From Membranipora membranacea (Eukaryota; Bryozoa; Gymnolaemata; Cheilostomatida; Membraniporidae), in contig OU612073.1 in the NCBI GenBank assembly GCA_914767715.1, forward strand, positions 24,614,001-24,678,000: a DNA stretch of 64,000 nt, in the 5' to 3' direction. This document shows positions 50,201 to 62,052 of this stretch, piece by piece. The notes beneath the pieces are model-generated. The model was not told the DNA's origin, searched no databases, and saw only the letters and a program-made list of their open reading frames with translations. Position numbers and translations under genes: made by a program. Position 1 is the first letter of the stretch. Every line of letters starts with the position of its first letter.

Positions 50201-53200
50201 TCTCAATAAGATCACAAAGTCTTGAGATAAATTACATCACAATTCATGCCAATTTTTCCCTCTCATAGTTCTAGGTAAAACTCAAATTTTGATAAACAGT
50301 AGATTGAGCTTAATTGCTTATTTTACTAGACCTTGACTGATTTAATATTGTCTTTTCCCTCCATACATAGACATATGACAGGCTGTACCTCCTCTTGAGA
50401 AGGGTATCAACAGCAGGACTTCATTCTTTTGGACCAGGAGTAGCAAAAATAGAAAAGGTCTTACAAGACGTACTGCAAGAGTTTATAGAAGACATCAATG
50501 AGAGGGAGGGTCAAGAGATCAACATGGATGACCTGATAAGCGCTTTTGTTTGCTGTGCTATGGTGACATTGGTGAGTGTCACCACGACGACGCACATATT
50601 AATTAATTCAGATTTTGAGAGTCTCATTTATAATTTAGCACCACATTTTAAGACATTTTTTTTACCTTTATTGACATTTCTTCACCCTTGGTTACTGCTT
50701 TTGACATCCGCCTCTTTGTTATTGACATTTATGTTTTGTGTAAATTGGTGAAACTGCTGAATATATTTAGTTTCCCACTGTGAACTCGGTGTCTGACACA
50801 GTGTCTCTGTCAGATACCGGGCCCATAAAGGGGAAATCTTGTAACTTTCCAGTTGATGTGTGTTTAGGGAGCATAAAACTACTAATAACAGTTTGGGTCT
50901 TGGTGTTGTGTCTTAGTATTTTTAGTGTCCTAATTCTATCTTGCTCCATTGTATATCATAGATGTGGGGACAGAAGTACTCACCAAAAGATCCGATCTGC
51001 CAGGAGATCCATCATATGAACCAGAATATACTCACTCTGAACCATCCTATCGAGAACAGCCCTCTACTTGATATGTTCCCTCCCTTATTAAATCTACCAA
51101 AGGCATTCTTCAAGGACGGCTATAAATTGATGGACGAGACAAAGCAGATGGCTGATGAGCTTGTTATGCGGCGTATTAAGGAAGAAAAGGTACATGAACC
51201 CAGTAAAAGGGCCAGTTTTACCACTGTATAAAACTCTAATAACCAACAAACTCATGAATCAACGAACTCAACATTCATACATACAACATTATATGATGTA
51301 TAATATATGGTGACCCTGCACTTATCACTTCTGATTTAAACCAGCACAATTTAAATTCATTTTCCAGGGCAGCGCTGCCACTACTGGAAGCGTTTATACA
51401 TGAAAATCAACGCCTGTTGTCAGCAGTGCCATTATTAGCTTTCCACAGCACTCTAAGAGACACGCAGTTAAGAGGATATGAGGTAAGACATTTTAGTGGA
51501 TGCTCATCAGGAGAATAAAAGCATAGGACCTTGGACTGCCCTTACATATTCGAGATAGAGGAGACATCATGGAGGTCATGATCCTATTGAGCCGACCTCA
51601 CCATGAACTTCCCTTCCCATTTCGGTTTCTGTGACAATATGACAGGTATCATAATAAATTGCTGAGGATCCTTATATATTTGTAACTGATGATAAACCAT
51701 TGTGCTACGTCCTGTCAGATACACATATGTTACTAACTCTAAGGCTATGGAGTGTCCACTTGAACACCAGCATGCTCATACTCTGACAGACAGCATGACA
51801 AACAGTTACTTATTATTTTAGATTCCAAAAGACACAACCATCATGTTTAATGGATTTCACACAGCTCACAACCCAGCTGTGTATCCAGAACCATTTATGT
51901 GCAAACCTGAAAGATTTCTGGATTAGGATGGAAAAGTAGTTTCTCCGGGACATCCTGCTAGACATAAGTAATTTCACATTCTCACATTAGACATAAGTAA
52001 ATACACATTCTCACTCTATCCTTTATCACTTTATCAGCAATCCTACGAAGCCACAGCAACAACAGGTTATTCACACCTGCATGTCACAGTAATATAGGGT
52101 ATATTGGATATACTAAAGGTATCACATGGCAGGCTATGTTACCCAATCACAAGAATATTGCAAGTATCAGTGGTACATCAATGTATATTCTATTACTTTT
52201 TTTGCAGTTTTGTTGGGTTTGGCAGCGGCATCAGGCATTGCCCGGGAGAGCTGCTGGCGCGTAACAGATTGTTTCTTTTTCTGGCTGGAATTCTACAGAA
52301 ATTTGATATTGAACCTGCTGGTGTACTGCCTGACAGAGATGTGAGAAACTATGAGATGGGTATCGTCGTCAAACCACCACGGATCGATGTAAAATTCTCA
52401 TTACGCCCGATGTGTTGAATGACAGCTGAAATCTGTAATTTCCTCATATAACGACATTACCAGTTAAATCTCTACAGCATAACAACACAGAGTAACGATG
52501 TATCATTACTCTGTGGTAACAATATATATACAGGTGATTATTGTTGGAGATCCTATACCCAACTATCGCTCTCTACAACAACTCTGAATTCACTTTACCA
52601 TGAATATGTTTCTTCAATGTTTTGTTGCAACATGGACAGATTTAAAATTTAAAAAATTGTTTAACGATACTTCTATACTATTCCAGGTGAACTAGCTACT
52701 CCCTCTTCAGTGTTAATGTGTACCAATAGATCTTTGACAAGGTTCAACTTTCACTGCATTCAGTAGAAAATACATATAATTATAATTTTTATGCATTTTA
52801 AACATTTGATGATGCATGCCGTATACACACAAATAATTTGAGCATCTTGGTGAAATAACTGGTTCGGGTATCAAAGTTGCTAATAATTAATGATACACCA
52901 ACACTCAACCTTGTTTGTGCTTTCGAGTGTGATTTCCATTGGTTAAGGTTAGGTGTGGACTAAGGAGGCCAGTTTGAAAGAATAACATTGGCCCGGTTGG
53001 TTGATTGTGACCACCGCTAAATATGACCTAGCCAATTTAAGGCATCACAGACGCAGTGATTACAGAAATGAATTCGAACACATTTTGGTACAGGCCTTCA
53101 TTGTAAAGTAAACCGAATAGTTCTCTGTTTGCCCCATTTGCCCTTAGTAGTCTATTCTGGCAATCGGCAATATGTGTACTGAAGCAACGGTAGAAGAACT

Positions 53201-56200
53201 ATTTATTTTAAGTTCAAATCAGAATGGTTGAACAAGTAATTGCCATTCACAGTTTGGACTATAAATTGACCTCAAATGTTAAGTATTTTTTCTTCTAATC
53301 TCCAAGATAAACCATATCAAGTAATCTCTATTTGTTTTTTATCGATGGCTGATTTCGTAAAACATTCTCATTGAATGAAAATTATGCCAGGTGCGAAAAA
53401 GTGATGTGCTGGTGACAAATAATTAATTCCTAAAATTATTTTGGTTCATTGATCTCCTAGTTTGTCAAGTATCTAACTATTAAATCAGCTTATATTGCCA
53501 TCTCACAGCCTATAAGTGTTTGATGCAACCTTTCAAGAACTCAATTATTTTGCAAAACCAGAATCTATTGTTGCTGTTGCTATAGATACTATCCTGGTGC
53601 CAAATATATGATGAGCTTGTGACTATTAATTTTTTGCTCATGAAAATGCTTCATGACCTTAAACCTTAGCAAGGTCAGATACAATGAAACCTAGCTCATC
53701 GAACTGTAAGTTGATCACAGCTCGGGCAATGGGTATATAAATGACAATAGCTATCAATCACAAAACAAATCAGAGTGTGTATAATGAAGCATGAGCCGAG
53801 GATAACATGTACTAATACAGGTGAGCCAGTGAAGTACCACTCAGCCTCTAATCTTATCTCTGTCACAAAGTATCATGTTCCCAACTACTATAGTCATTGT
53901 ATCATCTAATATTGGCATCACAACTTGTGCAATGTTAACAGCTAGGTATTCAGTTTACTCTTGATTTTGCAGCTGGATAGAAATATCGAATCACATTATG
54001 TTGATAAGCATCCCGGTTTCTGCAGAAATAAATTTTAGGAATGCGCAAAACTAAAATTTTTAAATGAGTTATGGCCATTTGCAGTTTGAAAAATAACTTG
54101 GCGATGATAACCTAATGTATTTGAAATGTTGAGTAATCTGTTCTTGTAGTTGAAAAAACTATCTTCGTGCCAAAAGGTGATGTGCTCGTGACAGTTGAGT
54201 ATATCAATAATCTTTTTTATGACCTCAAGCCCTATCTAGGTCAGACCTTAAACAAAGTTCATTGATCTCTGAGTAAGTCAAGTATCTAACTACTGCTTTA
54301 TCTTATCACAGAGTAAGGATATCCTTAGTCTGTGATCCTATACTGCTATCTCCACTTGGGCAAAGTGAACAAGTAGGTGTTCAGTGTTTCGGAGCTGCAG
54401 GGAAGCCATTGAATCACATGATGTTGACAAGCATCCTCTTCTCTGCTGTTTTAGGACTGATAGTGTACCTAGTTGTTAAATTCTTGAAGGTAAGTAATTG
54501 ACAGATAACTTAATTTACAGGCTTTTGAGAAGGTATGATCGGCACACAACACACATGGAATCTATGCTCTGTTTTGATTGATTGTGCATAAATATAGCTG
54601 CAGTAGATAAATATCACTAACAGCTCCTACTATTCATACATATTGATAGACCCGGAATCGCAGAATACCACTCTGCGTCCCGAAGTGCGGGTGCGATTCG
54701 GGCCTTGATGGTCATATTTCTAAGCCACAACTTGAGACACCCTCCCTGTTCAAAGACAAGTGATAAAAGACCAACATAAATTGGAGTCATTCTCCCCTTT
54801 CTCTACAAGGAGAATTAAATACAGTTGATATTTCATCCTCAAACAGCCGGCCTAGTGCTAAGACTCAGGTCTGTTGATCATGAGAAATAGGGTTCAATCC
54901 TGGGTGTAGAGTTCTGATAAACTAGCAGTACATAGTGCTAGTAATTGGTTGTACAACTTGTACGGCTAATGAGGCGTGTCTAGCCTGGTATAAGCAAGGC
55001 TAAAACCTGCCCAAACCCGTATCTAATACCCTTTCCACCTCTACACCAAAGGCAAGTGCGTACATCTTGCCTGAACACAGACGAACGATTCGAATCTAAA
55101 ACCGGAGATTTCCTGGAAAGGCTAGTGTTTCAGATTTATTTTGTAATTGCAATGTTTAATCTAAATTGGCATAGCTTAGTCATAAATTTGCATTGCACCT
55201 AGTTGTATTTTTCTCTCAACAGGATGACTTGCCACATATACCAGGACCATCTGGATTGCCTCTTGTTGGCTATGCACTTCAGATAAGTCCGACCCGCCTG
55301 CACACACAACTTTTTGATCTCGCCCAGCAATATGGACCCGTCTTTAAATTTAAACTGTTTACAAAGAACGTGGTTGTTCTCAACACCGCAGATGTCATCT
55401 TAGAGGCTTTGACTAAAAGAGGTAGGCAGTGACTAAGTTTTCTCTTATGTGGAGACTAATACTAGATTTCTGCCACAGATTTTTATGTTACCTTGACCCA
55501 TGATAAGTAGAGCGAGCCAGCTCTGTAAATATAGACTTAGCGCTCGAAATGATTGTGCTTTGCTACAGAATTTAATCTATTTATCAATTTTGCTGCGGTC
55601 CGCAGGCTTTTCCATATTGGTTCAATTCACAAAGTTGATAGCATGATACTTATTACATAATCCATTTTAATCTTGCAGGACAGCTTACGTTTTTTTCAAT
55701 CTTGACAGGCACAGATTTTCAAGGAAGAACACCAGCCCCACGTGTGCAGTACATATTCAGAAAAGATATAGGCTTTACGGTAGACAGACCAATATTTGTG
55801 TTGCATTTCATTTCATACAAATCGATCATTATTCTATCTTCTTCGTTTAACTGCATTGTAGCCTGGGTAGATCATGTAATGGAATATTTGTCGAACAGCG
55901 ATATACATGAATGCATACATTAAGTATCCTAAAAGGAACAGTCCCGCAGCGGAGATGTTAGTGCCATCTCTCTTTCACTCTGGTAATAAATAAACAAACT
56001 AAATGAAGTTTACCTCAAAATAGTCAATTATAGTTTCTTAACAAGAAGTTACAAGAGACTTAATGTGAATATTTTAACAAATCTGCCACACCTTTCAGAG
56101 TTATGATGATCCAGTGGCTCTAGTTCTGAGGAAGGTGGCTATGAGAGGAATGAGAGCAGTCGGTGCTTATGGAGGAGGAAGTTTGGATCAGATCATATCA

Positions 56201-59200
56201 CATGTACTGGATGATGTTGTCACACATCTCAACCAGAGTGCTGGCAAGCCTGTTGATGTGCAAAAGCTAGCAAACAGTTACACAATAAATGTTCTCCTAG
56301 CATTGGTACGATATCAATTAGATCAGATTTAATCCAATTGCCTGCATTCCTATTTCTCCCTTCCACTTTGTGACAAGTGAATTGAGAGCATCTCCGAATG
56401 CAGTCAAATGGACCAAACTTGGTCTAGATATTAATGGGCTCAAATATGATTGATTGACATAAAGTACATAAGATGAGCTCCATGAAAATCAAGGCGGAGC
56501 ATTACATGTGTCAGCCAATGAGACGGAGCATTACATGTGTCAGCCAATGAGACGGAGCATTACATGTGTCAGCCAATGAGACGGAGCATTACATGTGTCA
56601 GCCAATGATCTTGCCTGTCACCAGCAAATACTAATATAATGATAAATCCCATGCACCCCCTGCTTTGCCGGGAGCTTTTACAAAATAATTTCAAAAAAGT
56701 TTGAATTTCTTGGCTGAGATGCTAAACCTAAACCCATGTAGGGAAATGCAACGCACCTGCAGACTCATTGCTCGTTTAGCACATGAGCGAGTTTGAGAGT
56801 AGAGAAGACGATAAACTGACAACCTACTCACCACTTTATTTATAGTTACATAGAGAGAAGGGTCTCCAGGATAACCAGAGGTGCGAGGAGATTCATGTTA
56901 TGATGGATAGAATGCTGAAATCCTTTCACCCGACAGATAATGACCTGATACTTGATATTTTTCCAGTTCTGTTCAAGTATCGCTATTTCATATTCAGAAA
57001 AACAGCCAAATATCTGGACGATACCAACAGGCTGATTGACCGCAATGTCATGAGATATATCGATGAGGCAAAGGTAAGTTTGTGTGTGTAAAGGTAAGTA
57101 TGTATTAGAAGTATTCAAGAGGTTATGCTGTGTCTGACCTGCTGCTTTCAATCTGAAAATCGTCCCATTGAAGAAGTTAGATATATGACAAGCTGCAGCA
57201 TCTGCCAAAACATTGTTTGCTGATCCTACAACAAGGCCTGCTTGTTGGAAGCTTACGCCCAGACAGACAAATGAAAAGATCAAATAACATAAATTTGCCA
57301 TTGTAACAACTGTGTCTTGCAAACATATATGTTTTAACCTTGACTCTGTTGGGACTTTATGTTCAGTTACCAGCTGTGTCTTACCAATGTTTCAACCCTG
57401 ACTCTACTTGAAGGCAAACTATGATGAGAATGACCTCAGAGGTTGTGTAGACCATTTTCTAAAAGCTCAGCGAGAGGAAGTCGATGAGAATGGCAGGCCA
57501 CTTCTTGATGACGACTGTCTGACAGGCATCATCCTAGATATTTACGGAGCAGGTGGGTGAGCTAGTTTTAATAATCATAAATAAGCTAAAGTCTGTGCAC
57601 GATGGATTATTTTCTATAATTATCATCCATTGACAGCACAAAGAGGAGACAACTATTGATGCAAAACTTATCAATCTTTATAGGAGCAGAGACAACTGCT
57701 GAGAGCCTCATACATGCTCTCTTGGATTTCTCACATGATAAAACACTCGCCAAAAAGATTCAGAACGAGATAGACGCCAACTTTGAATCAGGCGAGACCA
57801 TCACCCAGAATGATATGTAAGAATTGTGTTATAGTCTGTTACTCAAGAATACTGATAATAGATTCAAAGACCTGAAACACAAGGATTTCTCATCATTGGT
57901 AACTGACTTGAATCAGTGAAATCAACCCAACTGCACAAATTACATGTCAGCTGTAAGTCAATATCTATATAGTGGCCTGCTATTTTATCATTGAAAAGTC
58001 TTGATTTTTCTCTACCCAAATATTGATAATGCGCAGATTGCAACAATTGCAATGAGTTTGAGAGGTTTTAAGCAGTAGCAATAAAATTAAGATATTGAGC
58101 TTTTTCACCAAATTGTCCACAAGCAGCGATCACTGTACACCTCACCATGAGTTAAGGTGGCTTCTAATAATCAGTTGATCATCTCTGATCTGAGAGATTT
58201 AACTTTATTCTTACAGGGTCAAACTACCATATTTGGAAGCATATTGTCATGAAAATCTGCGAATACTGTCACAAGCACCCATCATGCTTCCCCATGCTAC
58301 TTTGAGAGATACCGAGGTCGCTGGTTATAAGGTACAGTATTTAATATGTTACTCTTTTTTTTCTTCCCAAAGAAATGTTTCCCTTTATTGAACTTTTGAA
58401 TACATCTATGCTTCACACACAATTTGTAATAACATACACATTATTTTTATTCTCCCCTTTATGAAGCAATTGTAGAAAAAAAACTTTTTTGGGCAGATAC
58501 CAGCTGGGACGACTGTTTTTATGAATGGTTTCGCTGCCAACCATAACCCAGAGGTGTATCCTGAACCATTCGAGTGTAGACCGGAAAGATTTCTCGATAC
58601 AAATGGAAAAGTGGTTCCACCTGATCATCCAGTTAGACATGGGTAAGTGATTGTTGATTGGTGATATTACCGTAACCTTTCTTGCTGGCCGGACTAGATT
58701 CCAACAGCATTGTGCCAGCCAATAAAATAGGGAGCTAATCTTGTCCCGCGCTATAATTTTGTCTATAATGGTGAGAATATCACTTAAATTTGTTAAATTT
58801 CACTGATTTGGATTTTCAAAATGTTCAATGTTCATGACTTTTTCAACTATTGTTATAAAATCTATCATAAACTTAGAAATATTGTTTAACACTTATTGAC
58901 GGAGATCTCTTCCCCTCAAAACAAAATTAATACTTTTACTATTATCACTATTTCAGTTTTGTCGGCTTTGGAAGTGGGAAGCGAGCCTGCCCAGGCGAGC
59001 ACCTGGCCAGAACTAGAATCTTCCTTTTCATAGCCTACATTCTTCAGAAGTATGATATTGAGACAGATGGGGCGTTACCAGACCGTGACGTCAGGAGTTA
59101 TACAATGGGTGTTGTAGTGAGTCCTCCAGCTTTTAAGGTCAATTTTACGTTGCGTCAGAGTGTCAATTGAACAACTATTATCTTATTCCCGTAAAACAAC

Positions 59201-61246
59201 TTTTGTTCGACCAGATTGCAGACATTTGTTTAGCTATCTGCTGAGGAGATTTTACCGATTTTATAACATCCTCATGACCCCACAATTATCAGCAATACAT
59301 CACTTCACTGACACAATAACACTGGTTACTTTGCATTATCTCAAGGTGTAATTGAGTTGACAACTTATTTTCTGGCGTAGAGCTGAAATAACTAGAACAT
59401 CCAAGTTTGGTGTTTGATGATAAAGCTTTTCGGATTGTTTGTAAGTTGAAATTTTTAATTGTTACATGTATATATATATATAGCAGTGACATGCCTTTTC
59501 TTATCATTCCTGTATTACTCTTGGGAGCCCTGATTTCTACATCTTATGACCCCAATTTGAGATATCTACCCCCATATGGCATGATAACATAACATTTTAT
59601 TATTTTTGTAACTTGAATATTGTGCAGGACTCCATTACTTGGTATATTACTCACCTCGCATTCAGGAAGACAATAGGCTTTCTGTAGATGGTCTTAGGTA
59701 GATTCTTGATCTCATTATTAGAGATGTTGATACTGAACAGAGTATCCGAAGCGAATGTTTTCCCCGGGACCTTCTTTATCTTGTTATGATCTCCCACTAT
59801 AGTCTCCAGTGTGGTCACTTTTGAGGTGTCTGAATAAAAATGATATGAAAAACTTTCGTGAGGTGAATAGTAGTGATGGCAAATTATCAGATTTTGGCGA
59901 GACAGGACGAGACCGAGACAGCATCAAAATTCGAGACAAGACCGAGACATATATATATCGATGGCAATAAAATTGATAACCGCCAATTTCTTGGCATCGG
60001 CCACGGTTTTTTTGAGTTTTTGGATTCTAAAAAACCAAAAAACCATAGCAAAAACCGAGTGTCTGCCGCAACTAGACAAGACAGTGTATAATTATGTATA
60101 ATTTGGTGAGTAAATGCTAGATAGTCCAAATTTTGTGATTTCATGCAGTGCCGAATGGCGGGTGTTTCCTCACGCAAATACTGATCTTTTCAAGGGTAAC
60201 CTGGCCCAGTGTCCGGTAAACTTGGTTAACTCATTAAATCATGCAGAATAAAACCTTCAGCATTCGCCAGTGACAATCAGACCATTATAAATCATCACAA
60301 TCATTATTACTGGGGCTCATACCTGGAAACTTCTTGATAAAGTTGCCTCCAAAGTCAAGATGTCTCAGTTTCTGTAATTGTGTGAAGGCCGGTGGGAATT
60401 TCTTGACCAGATTATCATGTATGACTAGCTTGGTCAGGTTCTCACATAGATCTATATAAGGCTGCATCTTCTTAACATGATTATTAGTTACGAGTAATTC
60501 ATCTAAGAATAAAACCAGTTCCTCATTCTTATAGCAGTGCTCCGGTATAATCTACAACAACAAACAGATAACTCATAAAATGCAATCTCAAGAAAATGAC
60601 TGTTATTGTGGAAACAGATTGATTGATAGTACAATAAATAATACTTTTTACTCATTTTCCTGTATTTTTCCATAAAGAATTCTTGTAAACTGGTTAATAA
60701 GGAATACATCTAGGCATAGGTTGGCCTGATAGTCTAGATGTGGCGGTAAAACTTCCAGCTCATTGTAACCGGTAACAATCACCCGATCAAAGATGTCCCA
60801 CAGGCTCAAATGGGAGATTGCGCCCAGGCCCTGTCAAGACATCCACAAGGCACTAGTTGAATAAGGCTATGCTGTTGTCAGTTGTTTGACCAAAGAGCCC
60901 TTTTAGTGAATCTGACCAGCTAAAAGCTAAAATTTTACCAGCTACGATAGATAGATTAGATAGAACCCATGAGCAGAGAAATGCCTATTGAAACATCACG
61001 TCTAATGGCTTATGGAGTTATTGCCCAGTCAAAATCAGTGCGGGGTTCATAGCTGCAGCTAACTAGTATATATGTATATTTACTCACCTTGAGATTATTT
61101 GAAGCGAACCAGACTCTGATAGCCCCTGTCTTCTCATCTTTCATCTGTACATGTCGAGCGACAAACTGAGGCAGAGCCGAGATCTTACTACCCTCGCCCA
61201 TCTCAGGGGGTGGATCATCCTTCTTTTTCTTCTTCTTAGGCCCCAT
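38265..61246 (-). CDS. Leucine-rich-repeat protein with Lys-rich termini (15 exons, 811 aa)
   Basis: Intracellular scaffold-type LRR protein, family member not recognised. Exons: 61246-61088, 60551-60323, 59829-59655, 49083-48933, 48557-48414, 48044-47923, 47561-47430, 46978-46808, 42601-42466, 41588-41453, 40887-40700, 40450-40270, 39941-39747, 38864-38721, 38437-38265. All phases match and the total is 2436 nt. It begins MGPKKKKKKDD and ends in a basic tail (KPKKKPGAAKKKK). Between are repeats of the LxxLxLSxNxLxxLP type, for example LDLSFNELTQLPWEL, LDISYNRLREIPPTL and LDVSHNKIMDLP. No signal peptide or membrane span is visible. Intron 3 is 10.6 kb and contains two P450 copies on the other strand. 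Exon 13 may also end at 39693 (see the 54-bp duplication). A poly(A) signal is at 38141-38136. Confidence 0.92.
38636..38705 (+). repeat. TA/TG-rich microsatellite
   Basis: Alternating ATGTATATGTATATATAT-type sequence in the last intron of the LRR gene. No coding meaning. Confidence 0.8.
39693..39800 (-). repeat. 54-bp tandem duplication with two in-frame splice donors
   Basis: Two copies of a 54-bp unit. The first donor (after 39747) gives canonical LRR spacing into the next exon (LTSLK|DLNLKDN). The second donor (after 39693) adds GNNLIHLPNDLNRLTSLK, 18 residues, without changing frame. Both donors read AAAG|GTAATAAT. Confidence 0.9.
41024..41290 (+). repeat. tRNA-derived SINE
   Basis: A box A (TAGCTCAGTTGG, 41035-41046) and a perfect box B (GGTTCGAATCC, 41089-41099) at tRNA spacing, followed by an unrelated body of about 190 bp. 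Acceptor and anticodon stems do not pair well, so it is not a functional tRNA gene. It lies in intron 10 of the LRR gene. Confidence 0.75.
41839..42341. mobile_element. MITE-like element with about 170-bp inverted ends
   Basis: Begins AGACAGTTTTCTGA and ends with its reverse complement. Left arm about 41839-42010 and right arm about 42175-42341 match over most of their length, including a 34-bp run around CCCACGCCGCATAGGAAAAA. The centre is about 165 bp with no protein. It lies in LRR intron 9, close to exon 9's flank. No target-site duplication is clear. Confidence 0.85.
42820..46765. mobile_element. Fold-back-like element: inverted tandem-repeat ends around a 3.3-kb centre
   Basis: At 42820-43160 a tandem series of about 16-18-bp units built on CATTTTCCCACC; at 46445-46765 the same series in reverse orientation. 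The outermost 26 bp (CATTTTCCCAATGTCATTTT plus CCCACC) are identical in both. Drosophila FB elements are known to have long inverted ends made of short tandem units; this resembles that plan. The interior has no recognisable transposase and only short frames. The Phe-Pro-rich frames over the arrays are repeat artefacts. The element fills most of LRR intron 8. Confidence 0.7.
48290..48405 (-). repeat. 21-bp tandem repeat of donor-like sequence next to LRR exon 5
   Basis: Five copies of AGACTTCCTGTTACTTACCT-like units; on the minus strand each contains AGGTAAGTAAC or AGGTAGGTAAC, close to a consensus 5' splice site. The real donor of exon 5 (GTG|GTAAGTTAC) ends at 48414, immediately upstream in transcript sense. 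Confidence 0.85.
49812..49979. mobile_element. Near-perfect hairpin (about 70-bp arms)
   Basis: Left arm about 49812-49884 (TGACCTCGGATAGCTTAGTT onward) is matched by its reverse complement at about 49905-49979 around a spacer of roughly 20 bp. The transcript would fold into one long stem. No reading frame. It lies in intron 3 of the LRR gene, upstream of the P450 pseudogene. Confidence 0.85.
50371..52418 (+). pseudogene. Cytochrome P450 pseudogene, gene B
   Basis: Remaining exons match genes A and C by position and size: exon 4 50371-50571, exon 5 50962-51189, exon 8 51368-51482, exon 9 51822-51967, exon 10 52208-52418. Exons 1-3 are not found upstream, and exons 6-7, which code for the I-helix and its AGxET motif, are gone; only 178 bp separate exons 5 and 8, and joining them breaks phase. 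Exon 9 carries an in-frame TAG at 51924-51926 right after ERFLD. The haem loop FGSGIRHCPGE and ExxR (HENQR) are still intact, so decay is partial and probably recent. It lies inside LRR intron 3 on the opposite strand. Confidence 0.88.
51957..51998 (+). repeat. Short tandem duplication over the exon 9 donor of P450 B
   Basis: TAGACATAAGTAATTTCACATTCTCACAT-type sequence is repeated once (GACATAAGTAA at 51961 and at about 51989), giving two copies of the AA|GTAA donor about 28 bp apart. Confidence 0.8.
52486..52515. repeat. Palindromic element, third copy
   Basis: CACAGAGTAA and TTACTCTGTG flank a 10-bp centre. It lies 68 bp after the P450 B stop, in what would be its 3' UTR. Arms equal those at 9992 and 54306. 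Confidence 0.8.
54306..54335. repeat. 30-bp palindrome, second copy
   Basis: Same sequence as 9992-10021 with one base changed in the right arm (TTAGTC for TTACTC). It lies 83 bp before the start codon of P450 C. Confidence 0.88.
54418..59170 (+). CDS. Cytochrome P450, clan 2-like, gene C (10 exons, 507 aa)
   Basis: Intact paralogue of gene A. Exons: 54418-54489, 55223-55421, 55709-55779, 56099-56305, 56846-57073, 57414-57552, 57684-57816, 58217-58331, 58497-58642, 58957-59170; eight of ten are identical in length to gene A, exon 1 is 3 nt shorter and exon 4 is 3 nt longer, so the total is also 1524 nt. Exon 1 is a membrane anchor (two possible starts, 54418 and 54421). Motifs: IPGPSGLPLVG, AGAETT in the I-helix, ExxR as HENLR, RPERF, and the haem loop FVGFGSGKRACPGEHLA. 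It is wholly contained in intron 3 of the LRR gene, on the opposite strand. Substrate unknown. Confidence 0.93.
54845..54905 (+). repeat. tRNA-derived SINE-like repeat
   Basis: CGGCCTAGTGCTAAGACTCAGG (box A-like) and GGTTCAATCC (box B-like, 54891-54900). Shared first half with 7451-7545. It sits in intron 1 of P450 C. Confidence 0.5.
56494..56609 (+). repeat. 29-bp tandem repeat, four copies
   Basis: ACGGAGCATTACATGTGTCA plus GCCAATGAG repeated four times with almost no change, then running into a segment (CAGCCAATGATCTTGCCTGT) shared with about 16990-17055. Located in intron 4 of P450 C. Confidence 0.9.
59171..59654. other. Intronic remainder after P450 C
   Basis: Between the P450 C stop and LRR exon 3. 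It would hold the P450 3' UTR; no other feature is seen apart from a short (TA)n at about 59468. Confidence 0.5.
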
Positions 61247-62052
61247 AGCTTCCTAACTTTCTGAGGAGATACAGTCAACAAGTTATCAATAACGATCAGC
61301 CTGTACAACCTGGTAAATAAGTTGGAATCTGAGGGAGCTAGCTATAGGACATGTTCATCTCACAAATCTAGGAAATCAAACATATTTCATTCAACGAAGG
61401 GATTTTCAGGAAAAATGGGCCTCAGTAGTAATGTTACTTACCAAAATTCACTGGTGTCTAAATGCAATCAAATCGCATCACTTTCAGCGTACTAAATCAC
61501 ATTATGTAAGACTGAGTGTCAACAATGACTGGGAGAAAATTCATGTAACAATACACGTGCTCATGCCTAACGTTCGTTCGCGACGCAAAGGTAATGCATT
61601 CAAACACAACACTGCTTCATGGTGTAATGACACAACGTCACAACATCACAGCATCTTCGTATTGCGTTACAACTTTGTCAACTATGGTATTTAAAAAAAA
61701 TGATAAGAAATTGAATCCATTGTATTTATTATATCTACTCATAAGTAAAGGAATAATTTGAGTATGGACGGCAAATACGTAAAAAACTAATGTACTGGAA
61801 GGCAATAGATATAATGTATACTACGATAATTCAACACACAAAACAGAATTGGCAGGCAAGCACTTTAAGTAAATTTGGACGGCATTGCGAAGATCATAGT
61901 GCCAAGATAAAACTATGAATCTAAGCGTCAAGGAAGATTCTAGCAAACCAAAAGTTTAATTAATAAAAAAGTTAGCCAAACACTAATACACTAATAAAAC
62001 GAATACGATTCATCAAAAATCAGAGCCGGATCTTTGTGAATCTGTGATTGTA
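61247..62052. other. Space between LRR start and CEP290-like stop
   Basis: Both neighbours are on the minus strand. The LRR promoter should be here; no clear motif or further gene is seen. Confidence 0.5.
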
